Source: Prolixibacteraceae bacterium (lineage in GTDB: Bacteria; Bacteroidota; Bacteroidia; Bacteroidales; Prolixibacteraceae). Taken from it: a stretch of DNA of 64,000 nt. The notes under the pieces were generated by a model, which searched no databases, was not told the origin of the DNA, and was given only the letters and a program-made list of their open reading frames with translations. Location of the stretch: contig JARKOX010000045.1 of NCBI GenBank assembly GCA_029975525.1, positions 1 through 64,000 of the forward strand, given 5' to 3'. Both the position numbers and the translations under genes were made by a program. Positions 8,408 to 16,354 of the stretch are shown piece after piece. Within the stretch, counting starts at the first letter, position 1. Every line of letters begins with the position of its first letter.

Positions 8408-9844
8408 ATGATACGGAAAAAAGTAAAAGAGATCCTGCAAAATCCCCAACCCGGAAGTGAAGTTTTGGTAAAAGGGTGGGTCCGCACCAAAAGGGGAAGT
8501 AAGAATGTCAATTTTATCACCCTGAACGACGGGTCAACCATTCACAATTTACAGATTGTGGCCAACGTCGAAACTTTTGGGGAAGAATTTCTTAAAGACA
8601 TCAACACCAGCACTTCGCTGGCCGTGACGGGCCAACTGGTCGAATCGCAGGGAAGCGGGCAGCAGGTAGAACTGATTGCCCAAACCATCCACCTCTACGG
8701 AAAATCTGATCCGGACAAATACCCGATACAGCCCAAAAAACACTCGCTCGAATTTTTGCGCGAAAATGCCCACCTGCGTTTCCGCACCAATACCTTCAGC
8801 GCGGTGTTCCGTATCCGGCACGCCATGGCTTTTGCCATTCACGACTATTTTAACCGCAAAGGATTTTGCTACCTCCACACGCCGATCATCACCGCGTCGG
8901 ATGCCGAAGGCGCCGGGCAGATGTTCCGCGTAACCACGCTCGACGCGCAAAAACCTCCGTTAACCGAAGCGGGACACGTGGATTTTTCGGCCGACTTTTT
9001 TAGCCGCCCCACCAACCTCACCGTTTCGGGACAGCTAGAGGGCGAACTGGGCGCCACGGCGCTGGGCGAAATTTACACCTTCGGTCCCACCTTCCGGGCC
9101 GAAAACTCCAATACCACCCGGCACCTGGCCGAATTCTGGATGATCGAGCCCGAAATGGCATTCTACGACCTGAAAGATAACATGGATCTGGCCGAAGATT
9201 TCCTGAAGTCGCTCATTCGTTACGCACTCGAAAATTGCTACGACGACCTGAAATTCCTCTCTTCGCGCCTGAAAGAAGAAGAGAAGGGAAAACCGCAGGA
9301 CCAGCAGTCGATGGAACTGATCGAAAAGCTGAAATTTGTGGTGGAAAACGATTTTGTCAGGCTCTCTTACACCGAAGCCATCGACATCCTCAAAAACTCG
9401 AACCATTACAAGAAGAAAAAATTCCAGTTCCCGGTAGAATGGGGCGTCGATCTGCAAAGCGAACACGAACGCTACCTGGTTGAAAAACATTTCAAAAAAC
9501 CGGTTATCCTGATCGGCTACCCGAAAGAGATCAAGGCCTTCTACATGAAGCTGAACGAAGACGGAAAAACCGTCGCCGCGATGGACGTCCTCTTCCCGCA
9601 GATCGGCGAAATTATCGGCGGCTCGCAACGCGAAGAGAACTACGACAAGCTGGTGGCGCGCATGAACGAAATGCACATCCCGGTTGACGAAATGTGGTGG
9701 TACCTGGATACCCGCCGTTTCGGAACGGTTCCGCACAGTGGGTTTGGGCTCGGCTTCGAACGTTTTATCCTGTTTGTAACCGGCATGGGAAACATCCGCG
9801 ATGTAATCGCTTTCCCGCGCACACCCGGTAATGCAGAGTTTTGA
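8408..9844 (+). CDS. asnS: Asparaginyl-tRNA synthetase
   Basis: This 478-aa class IIb synthetase charges tRNA-Asn. It has an N-terminal OB-fold anticodon-binding domain (about 15-105, [20 protein letters not shown]) and a class II catalytic core. The core shows motif 2 ([20 protein letters not shown]) and motif 3 ([17 protein letters not shown]). The N-terminal half also shows the AsnS-type [16 protein letters not shown] stretch. The full length fits the family. Its own promoter and the upstream ilvE terminator make it a separate transcription unit; rpoN follows 77 nt later with its own -7 box. Confidence 0.97.
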   Translation: MIRKKVKEILQNPQPGSEVLVKGWVRTKRGSKNVNFITLNDGSTIHNLQIVANVETFGEEFLKDINTSTSLAVTGQLVESQGSGQQVELIAQTIHLYGKSDPDKYPIQPKKHSLEFLRENAHLRFRTNTFSAVFRIRHAMAFAIHDYFNRKGFCYLHTPIITASDAEGAGQMFRVTTLDAQKPPLTEAGHVDFSADFFSRPTNLTVSGQLEGELGATALGEIYTFGPTFRAENSNTTRHLAEFWMIEPEMAFYDLKDNMDLAEDFLKSLIRYALENCYDDLKFLSSRLKEEEKGKPQDQQSMELIEKLKFVVENDFVRLSYTEAIDILKNSNHYKKKKFQFPVEWGVDLQSEHERYLVEKHFKKPVILIGYPKEIKAFYMKLNEDGKTVAAMDVLFPQIGEIIGGSQREENYDKLVARMNEMHIPVDEMWWYLDTRRFGTVPHSGFGLGFERFILFVTGMGNIRDVIAFPRTPGNAEF

Positions 9845-9891
9845 GAAGCCCGCAAAAACCCCCGCTGTTTACTCTGTTTTGGAAAAAATGC

Positions 9892-9899
9892 TAAATTTG
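9892..9899 (+). promoter_or_regulatory. -7 element for rpoN
   Basis: TAAATTTG matches TAnnTTTG. The predicted start is near 9906, upstream of the ATG at 9922 and past the in-frame TTG at 9904. It therefore helps decide the rpoN start codon. Confidence 0.55.
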
Positions 9900-9921
9900 A
9901 GCATTGATCAAAAAAACAGGA

Positions 9922-11376
9922 ATGAAACAGAAACTTTCCTTACAACAAAAGTTGCTGCAAAAGCTATCTCCACAGCAGATCCAGGTGATCAAGCTGCTGG
10001 AGATCCCCACTTTACAGCTTGAGCAGCGCGTAAAAAAAGAGTTGGAGGAAAACCCCTTGCTGGAAATGGAGAATGAAGAGAGCTACGGGGACGAAGAGAA
10101 TGCAGCTCAGGAGTTACGCTCGGAGGAAGACAAGGACAACGACGAATTTTCAATTGAAGATTATCTGCCCGACGATGAGATTCCCTCTTATCGTCTGACC
10201 ACCCACAACTATTCGCCCGACGACAAACATGTGGACATCCCCTTTTCGGTGGGCGACACTTTCCATGAATTTCTGCAGGAGCAGATCGGCATGGTGTATC
10301 TCGACGAGCGGCAGCGCCTCCTGGCCGAATACATCATCGGCAACATCGACGAAGATGGCTACCTGCGCCGCGACCTGCTCTCCATCAGCGACGACCTGGC
10401 TTTCAACCAAAACCTCGACGTAGCAGAAGAGGAGCTGGCGCTGGTACTCTCCGTCATCCAGGATTTTGACCCGCCCGGAGTGGCCGCCCGCGACCTGCAG
10501 GAGTGCCTCCTGCTGCAGCTCCGCCGGAAAAACAATCCAAACAAAGAGCTGGCAATCACCATTATCCGCGACTTTTTCGAAGAATTCACCAAAAAACATT
10601 TCGACAAGATCGTCCGCAAGCTGAATATCGAGGAGGAAGAACTCAAGGATGCCATTGACCTGATCCTGAAACTCAATCCCAAACCAGGCAGCTCCTACAG
10701 CAATCCGCTCAACAAATCCAACCAGCATATTGTCCCCGACTTTATTCTGGAGAACATCGACGGGGAGCTGCAGCTGAGCCTCAACCAGCGCAATATGCCC
10801 GAACTGCGCATCAACGAATCGTATCTCGATATGCTGCGGACACTCACCCGCCACAAAGGTGCAGCCAACCGAAACCATAAGGAGACCACCGCTTTTGTAA
10901 AGCAAAAACTTGATTCGGCCAAGTGGTTTATCGATGCCATCCGGCAACGACAGCAAACGTTGATGGTTACCATGTCGGAGATCATCGATTTCCAGAAAGA
11001 ATATTTTCAGGATGGCGACGAAACCAAAATGAAGCCCATGATCCTGAAAGACATTGCCGAACGCACCGGACTGGACATCTCCACCATCTCGCGGGTTTCG
11101 AACAGCAAATACATCCAGACCCATTTCGGGATTTTCCCGGTCAAATATTTCTTCTCGGAAGCGATGCAGAAAGATACCGGCGAAGAGGTTTCGACCCGGG
11201 AGATCAAAATGATCCTGAAAGAGTGTATCGACAATGAAGACAAACGCCACCCGGTGACCGACGAAGAATTGACGCAGATCCTCAAGGAAAAGTCATACAA
11301 CATCGCCCGCCGGACGGTCGCCAAATACCGCGAACAGCTGGACATCCCGGTAGCCCGACTGCGCAAAGAACTGTAA
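9922..11376 (+). CDS. rpoN: RNA polymerase sigma-54 factor
   Basis: This 484-aa sigma-54 has all three regions. Region I is glutamine-rich (KLSPQQIQVIKLLEIPT, residues about 10-45), region II is acidic (about 48-85), then come the core-binding domain and a helix-turn-helix (DIAERTGLDISTISRVSNSK). The C-terminal RpoN box, ARRTVAKYRE, is intact. Sigma-54 reads -24/-12 promoters and needs bacterial enhancer-binding ATPases. None of those is in this window. The PAP2-like gene follows after 3 nt, so the two are probably cotranscribed. Confidence 0.97.
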   Translation: MKQKLSLQQKLLQKLSPQQIQVIKLLEIPTLQLEQRVKKELEENPLLEMENEESYGDEENAAQELRSEEDKDNDEFSIEDYLPDDEIPSYRLTTHNYSPDDKHVDIPFSVGDTFHEFLQEQIGMVYLDERQRLLAEYIIGNIDEDGYLRRDLLSISDDLAFNQNLDVAEEELALVLSVIQDFDPPGVAARDLQECLLLQLRRKNNPNKELAITIIRDFFEEFTKKHFDKIVRKLNIEEEELKDAIDLILKLNPKPGSSYSNPLNKSNQHIVPDFILENIDGELQLSLNQRNMPELRINESYLDMLRTLTRHKGAANRNHKETTAFVKQKLDSAKWFIDAIRQRQQTLMVTMSEIIDFQKEYFQDGDETKMKPMILKDIAERTGLDISTISRVSNSKYIQTHFGIFPVKYFFSEAMQKDTGEEVSTREIKMILKECIDNEDKRHPVTDEELTQILKEKSYNIARRTVAKYREQLDIPVARLRKEL

Positions 11377-11379
11377 ATC

Positions 11380-11985
11380 ATGGGTAATAAAACGGCCACC
11401 GTCATCTCCTGGCTCTTATCGCCGCTGCTGGTCCCGACCTATGCTTTTGTCATGCTGCTCTATTCTGGCCCGCAATTTTTGATGCTCTCGTGGGAAATCA
11501 AACGTTTTATCCTCATCGCCGGCTTCTTTTCGACAGGGCTGCTGCCCCTGGCGACGATCGGATTTACGGCGCTCAACAAAAAATTGGGCCGATATGCCGG
11601 CACCCCGGCCGACACGCCGGTGCTTCTGCTGCTGACCTCGGTTTATTATTACATCGGATATTTTCTGCTGAACCGGCTGCAAATGTTCGCCATTTTCAAA
11701 CTTTACCTGCTGGCTTCGGTTTTGGGGATTGTAGTGGTGCTGCTCATCTCGCTGCGTTGGAATATCAGCCGGCACATGGCGGCCATCGGCACCTTACCGG
11801 GCCTGCTGATCGCCTGGTCGTTCCGCTCGGGAACCAATCCGGCTATCCTGCTGGCGGTGCTCCTGCTCCTTTGCGGATTATTGGGGAGTGCCCGGCTTGC
11901 GCTCGGGAAGAATACCCTTCCCGAAGTGATCGCCGGTTTTACGCTGGGGTTCTCTTTTCTCTACCTCGTAGTCTTTTTTGCCTGA
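11380..11985 (+). CDS. PAP2-superfamily-like integral membrane protein
   Basis: This 201-aa protein is almost wholly hydrophobic with about six membrane helices. NISRHMAAIG and SARLALGKNTLPEVIAGFTLG sit where type 2 phosphatidic acid phosphatases have their SGH and SRxxxxxHxxxD motifs, but in the second block the His is replaced by Asn. Phosphatase activity is therefore doubtful from sequence alone. It may be a divergent lipid-phosphate phosphatase or a structural relative. It starts 3 nt after rpoN and ends 9 nt before the convergent response regulator. Confidence 0.6.
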   Translation: MGNKTATVISWLLSPLLVPTYAFVMLLYSGPQFLMLSWEIKRFILIAGFFSTGLLPLATIGFTALNKKLGRYAGTPADTPVLLLLTSVYYYIGYFLLNRLQMFAIFKLYLLASVLGIVVVLLISLRWNISRHMAAIGTLPGLLIAWSFRSGTNPAILLAVLLLLCGLLGSARLALGKNTLPEVIAGFTLGFSFLYLVVFFA

Positions 11986-11994
11986 CCTCCCGCG

Positions 11995-12708
11995 CTATTC
12001 AATAAACTTGTAACCAATTCCCTTGAGGGTTTTGATGTGGCTGTTGCCAATCTTTTCGCGTAGTTTCCGGATGTGTACGTCGATGGTACGGTCGCCCACC
12101 ACCACGTTGTCTCCCCAAACCGAGTAGTAAATCTCTTCGCGGGTAAACACCTTTCCGGGTTTCGAAACGAGCAGTGAAAGCAACTCGAACTCTTTCCGCG
12201 GAAGCACCATCTCCTCTTTCCCCATTTTCACCAGGTAACGCTCTTTGTCGATAACCAGGCTTCCGATTGCAACGGTATTTTCATCGGCAGCTGCAGCCGC
12301 TTCGCCAACACCGGCAGAGAAACGTTTGAGCAGCGCTTTAACCCGGCTGATCAGCACCTTGGGCCTGATCGGCTTGGTAATATAATCATCGGCTCCGGCT
12401 TCAAAACCGGCAATCTGGGAATAGTCTTCGCCACGGGCGGTGAGGAATGCCACCAGGGTATTATTGAGCGACGGAATCCGGCGGATCTCTTCACAAGCGG
12501 CAATTCCGTCCATCTCAGGCATCATCACATCGAGAATAATCAGATGAGGCTGTTTCTTCTCGGCAATTTTGATGGCTTCGATACCGTTTGAAGCGGTATA
12601 AACTTTAAAACCTTCCTTTTCCAGGTTGTAACTGATGAATTCAAGAATATCAATTTCATCGTCAACCAGCAGGATTTTGAATTTATTTTCACTTTTATTC
12701 TCGCTCAT
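11995..12708 (-). CDS. OmpR/PhoB-family response regulator
   Basis: This 237-aa regulator has a receiver domain (about 8-125) with acidic residues in LLVDDEIDILEF, the phosphoacceptor in LIILDVMMPEMDG, and the lysine in YITKPIRP. A winged-helix DNA-binding domain follows (about 145-237, LPRKEFELLSLLVSKPGKVF, ending KTLKGIGYKFIE). It is the partner of the histidine kinase just upstream. The 97-nt gap between them holds a -7 box, so the regulator can be made independently. Next to a phosphate transporter a PhoB role is plausible, but no Pho box was checked. Confidence 0.92.
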   Translation of the reverse strand: MSENKSENKFKILLVDDEIDILEFISYNLEKEGFKVYTASNGIEAIKIAEKKQPHLIILDVMMPEMDGIAACEEIRRIPSLNNTLVAFLTARGEDYSQIAGFEAGADDYITKPIRPKVLISRVKALLKRFSAGVGEAAAAADENTVAIGSLVIDKERYLVKMGKEEMVLPRKEFELLSLLVSKPGKVFTREEIYYSVWGDNVVVGDRTIDVHIRKLREKIGNSHIKTLKGIGYKFIE

Positions 12709-12733
12709 ATTCTGGGAATGAATTATTTATCGG

Positions 12734-12741
12734 CAAAAGTA
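12734..12741 (-). promoter_or_regulatory. -7 element for the response regulator
   Basis: The minus strand reads TACTTTTG. The predicted start is near 12727, 19 nt before the ATG. This gives the regulator its own promoter between kinase and regulator genes. Confidence 0.5.
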
Positions 12742-12805
12742 GAGGAAGCTTATTAACTCAGTGTTAAATCAACTTTAAGATTGCCTCCATGCAAATTTAT
12801 GTTTA

Positions 12806-13846
12806 TTATTTAGCTTTTTCAAGCGTAAAGGTAAAAGTTGTCCCTTCGTCGAGGGTACTTTGAACGTTGATGGTCTGGTCGTGCGCTTCAATAATATGTT
12901 TGACGATAGAGAGCCCCAGGCCGGTTCCGCCCTGCTCGCGCGACCGTGATTTGTCGACCCGGAAAAACCGTTCGAAGACACGCGACAGGTCTTTTTTGTC
13001 GATCCCGATGCCATTGTCGGAAACCTCTACCATAATATGGTCTTCCATGTCGTAAAACCCCACTTTGACATATCCCTTCTTGCGCCCGTATTTTACGCCG
13101 TTATTGACCAGGTTGCTGATCACTTCCATGATCCGCTTCTTGTCGGCCAGCACATAAACCGGCTTGTCGGGTTTGTGGGTAAATTCCAACACAATTTTCC
13201 GCTCGGAGGCAATCATCTGCTCCATCTCAAAAACCTCTTCCACCATGCGGACAATGTCGATCTTCTCCATTTTCAGCTTCAGCTCACCCGATTCGAGTTT
13301 GGTAATTGACTCGAGGTCTTCGACAATGGAGATCATGCGGTCGATACTTTTTTCGGTGCGCTGCAGGTAAAGTTTATTGATTTTGGGGTCGTCAATTCCC
13401 CCTTCCAGCAGGGTGAGGATATATCCTTGAATGTTAAAAATCGGGGTCTTCAGCTCGTGCGAAACATTCCCGACAAACTCCTTGCGGTAGCGCTCCAGGT
13501 CTTTCAGCCGTTCGATCTCCTGGATCTGGGTTTTGGCCCACTCTTCCACTTCCGATTTTACATCCGACAGCAGATTGGGGTTTTTGGGTGTTTTGGCACC
13601 CAGCTTTTTCCCGCTCACCGGCAGGTCGCGGATGGTTTTGTAAACCGGCTTGATCTTGTCAGAAATATACCGGTTCAGGATATAATAGATCAGAAAAAAA
13701 GAAGCTCCGAAGAAAAAAACGCTAAAAATCAGGATCGTAAATACACTGTGACCGATGTAGTAATTCAGGAATAAAAAGAATACGGCCATCAGCGTAAAAA
13801 TGGCAGAGAGAAACAAGGCAAGCTGCCGTGAAGAATAGGTCTTCAT
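12806..13846 (-). CDS. PhoR-like sensor histidine kinase
   Basis: This 346-aa inner-membrane kinase has two N-terminal membrane helices (about 8-28 and 34-56) with almost no periplasmic loop. A cytoplasmic linker leads to the phosphoacceptor block (FVGNVSHELKTPIFNIQGYI) and an ATPase domain with N box (ISNLVNNGVKYG), G1 (VSDNGIGIDKKDL), F (FERFFRVDKSRS) and G2 (GGTGLGLSIVKHII). With no sizeable sensor loop it probably senses through partners, as PhoR does through Pst/PhoU. The divergent Pit-PhoU gene makes phosphate the likely signal (inference). Confidence 0.92.
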   Translation of the reverse strand: MKTYSSRQLALFLSAIFTLMAVFFLFLNYYIGHSVFTILIFSVFFFGASFFLIYYILNRYISDKIKPVYKTIRDLPVSGKKLGAKTPKNPNLLSDVKSEVEEWAKTQIQEIERLKDLERYRKEFVGNVSHELKTPIFNIQGYILTLLEGGIDDPKINKLYLQRTEKSIDRMISIVEDLESITKLESGELKLKMEKIDIVRMVEEVFEMEQMIASERKIVLEFTHKPDKPVYVLADKKRIMEVISNLVNNGVKYGRKKGYVKVGFYDMEDHIMVEVSDNGIGIDKKDLSRVFERFFRVDKSRSREQGGTGLGLSIVKHIIEAHDQTINVQSTLDEGTTFTFTLEKAK

Positions 13847-13999
13847 AATGGATATGATTTTGCCTGCGAAGGTAAAAAAATAAACTTAATTCCTGATTAA
13901 CAGTAAATTCATGGTTAGTTAATGTTTATTTAATACTTTCTAAACAAAGAAAATAGTTTGGGGAGCGTAATTTCGCCCACTATTCTAACAGAAGAAATA

Positions 14000-16288
14000 A
14001 TGGAGAATTTTTACCTTATTTTAGTTCTTATTCTTTTTGCTTTAGCTATTTCCGACCTCATTGTTGGCGTTAGTAACGATGCGGTTAACTTCCTGAATTC
14101 TGCTGTAGGTTCGAAAGCTGCCCCCAAATGGATCATTTTTTCGATTGCCGGATTGGGGGTTTTAATTGGAGCAACCTTTTCAACCGGAATGATGGAAGTT
14201 GCCCGGAAAGGAATTTTTCATCCCGACATGTTTTTCTTCTCCGAGATCATGATCATCTTTCTGGCCGTCATGATCACCGACGTGGTTTTACTGGATGCCT
14301 TTAACACCCTTGGCCTGCCTACCTCCACCACTGTTTCGCTGGTTTTTGAACTGTTGGGATCGGCCGTGGCGGTTTCGCTGGTAAAGATCAAAAACATGGG
14401 CAGTTCGTTTGCCGACCTCGGACTTTACCTCAACTCCGGGAAAGCGCTGGCAATCATAACCGGTATCCTGGTATCGGTGGTTATTGCCTTTACCTTCGGG
14501 ATACTCATCCAGTACCTGGCGCGCCTGGTCTTTTCCTTTAACTACCAGAAAAAACTCCGATATCTCGGCTCCATCTTTGGCGGCTTTGCCGTTGCCGTGA
14601 TCTCCTATTTTATGCTGATCAAAGGGGTAGACGGCTCTTCATTTGCCGAAATTAAAATAGGCCAAACCGGCGAATCGCTCGGCGTGTGGGTTAAACACAA
14701 CACCGGAATCCTGCTGCTATTCAGCTTTCTGGGCTTTTCGGCGCTGATGCAGCTGCTGTGGTGGCTCTTCAAAATCGATATCCTCAAAGTCGTGGTCCTG
14801 ATCGGGACCTTTGCCCTGGCCATGGCTTTTGCTGCCAACGACCTGGTCAATTTTATCGGGGTGCCGGTTGCCGGATTTAAATCCTTCCAGGCCTGGAGCG
14901 CCTCGGGGGGTGTTGCTCCCGACGCCTTTAGCATGGAAATGCTGAAAGGCAAGGTGGATACCCCATTTATCTTCCTGATCATTTCGGGACTGGTAATGAT
15001 TGTAACCCTGATAACTTCCCGCAAAGCGCGGTCGGTTACCGAAACGGAGGTGAACCTGGGCCGCCAGTCGGAAGGGATGGAGCGCTTCGGCTCGTCGATG
15101 TTTGCCCGGCTGATTGTCCGCAATACCATAAAGGTTAACCGGAGGGTCACCCGTCTGCTGCCCGACTCCCTGAACAAATCCATCGCCAAACGTTTTACCC
15201 CCATTCCGCTCGGCCCGCCCGATGATCCCAAAACGCCTGCCTTCGACAAGATCCGCGCCTCCATCAACCTGATCGTGGCCAGTATCCTGATTGCTTTCGG
15301 AACATCGCTGAAACTGCCTCTGTCAACCACCTACGTCACGTTTATGGTTGCCATGGGAACATCGCTTTCCGACCGTGCCTGGGACCGTGAAAGTGCCGTG
15401 TACCGCATCTCCGGAGTTTTCGCCGTAATTGGCGGATGGTTCCTCACGGCAATAATCGCTTTCAGCGTGGCAGCGCTCATCGCCTGGATGATCAGTATCG
15501 GCGGAAAGGTGATGATCTTTGTATTCCTCGCCCTGGCCATCACCACCGTCATCCGCACGCAGATCATTTTCAACCGGCGCAACAATAAAAAAGTGGCCGA
15601 AGAAGAGGAAGTGATCACCGAACGTGACGGCGTGGAAAAAGTTACGGAAAAAGCCAGCAAACAGGTAGTATCAACCATTCTGGCCTCCAATAAAATCTTC
15701 TCGATAGCCGTAGACAGCTTCCTGAAAGAAGACCGCTCCCACCTGCGCGAAGCGATCGAGCAGAAAGAGGAGCTGAACCGGAAGACCAAAAAGCAGAAGA
15801 GTAAAGTGCTGCAAACCATCTCCAAACTACAGAAAGACGACGTAGATTCGGGACATTTCTATGTACAGGTGACCGACTACCAGCGCGAGGTGGCCCATTC
15901 ACTCAATTTTATCACCTCTCCGCTCTCTGAACACCTCGAAAATCAGCACAAACCTTTCGTTGAATCGCAAGGCGAAGAGTTACGGAGCCTGATTGCCGAC
16001 ATCGATGAATTCTTCAATTTTGCCCTCCACGTGGTGAAAGAACGAAAATTCGACGCCATCGAAGAGCTGATTGCCAAACGCGTTCAGATTGTCAACTTCC
16101 TGCTGGAGATCGAACGGGAACAGATCAAGCGGATCAAAAACAAAGAGGTGAATACCCGGAACTCGGTGCTGTTCTTCAATATTCTCACCGAGACGAAAAA
16201 CATGCTGCTGCATTCCATCAACCTGGTAAAAGCTTTCCGCGATTTTATCTCGATCAGTAAAAAGAATATCAACACGGTTTCCCGTTGA
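14000..16288 (+). CDS. Pit-family inorganic phosphate transporter with C-terminal PhoU-like domain
   Basis: This 762-aa protein is a low-affinity phosphate/cation symporter. The two half-repeats of the family are visible: SDLIVGVSNDAVNFLNSAVG near the N-terminus and AFAANDLVNFIGVPVAGF in the middle. About ten membrane helices are present. After residue about 540 a soluble, helix-rich, charged tail of roughly 220 residues resembles PhoU/DUF47 proteins, which usually are separate. I use the ATG at 14000; the in-frame TTG at 13958 precedes a TAATTTCG -7-like box (13968-13975). It is divergent from the PhoR-like kinase, which suggests shared phosphate control. Confidence 0.9.
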   Translation: MENFYLILVLILFALAISDLIVGVSNDAVNFLNSAVGSKAAPKWIIFSIAGLGVLIGATFSTGMMEVARKGIFHPDMFFFSEIMIIFLAVMITDVVLLDAFNTLGLPTSTTVSLVFELLGSAVAVSLVKIKNMGSSFADLGLYLNSGKALAIITGILVSVVIAFTFGILIQYLARLVFSFNYQKKLRYLGSIFGGFAVAVISYFMLIKGVDGSSFAEIKIGQTGESLGVWVKHNTGILLLFSFLGFSALMQLLWWLFKIDILKVVVLIGTFALAMAFAANDLVNFIGVPVAGFKSFQAWSASGGVAPDAFSMEMLKGKVDTPFIFLIISGLVMIVTLITSRKARSVTETEVNLGRQSEGMERFGSSMFARLIVRNTIKVNRRVTRLLPDSLNKSIAKRFTPIPLGPPDDPKTPAFDKIRASINLIVASILIAFGTSLKLPLSTTYVTFMVAMGTSLSDRAWDRESAVYRISGVFAVIGGWFLTAIIAFSVAALIAWMISIGGKVMIFVFLALAITTVIRTQIIFNRRNNKKVAEEEEVITERDGVEKVTEKASKQVVSTILASNKIFSIAVDSFLKEDRSHLREAIEQKEELNRKTKKQKSKVLQTISKLQKDDVDSGHFYVQVTDYQREVAHSLNFITSPLSEHLENQHKPFVESQGEELRSLIADIDEFFNFALHVVKERKFDAIEELIAKRVQIVNFLLEIEREQIKRIKNKEVNTRNSVLFFNILTETKNMLLHSINLVKAFRDFISISKKNINTVSR

Positions 16289-16297
16289 TGGGTAACC

Positions 16298-16329
16298 AAA
16301 AGGGCCGCCAATTCTGACGGCCCTTTTTT
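16298..16329. terminator. Bidirectional terminator between the Pit and acylase genes
   Basis: A perfect stem, AAAAGGGCCG (16298-16307) with CGGCCCTTTT (16318-16327), has A-run and T-run flanks on both sides. It serves two convergent genes. Confidence 0.92.
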
Positions 16330-16354
16330 ACCCCCCACCGATCACTTCATCCGG

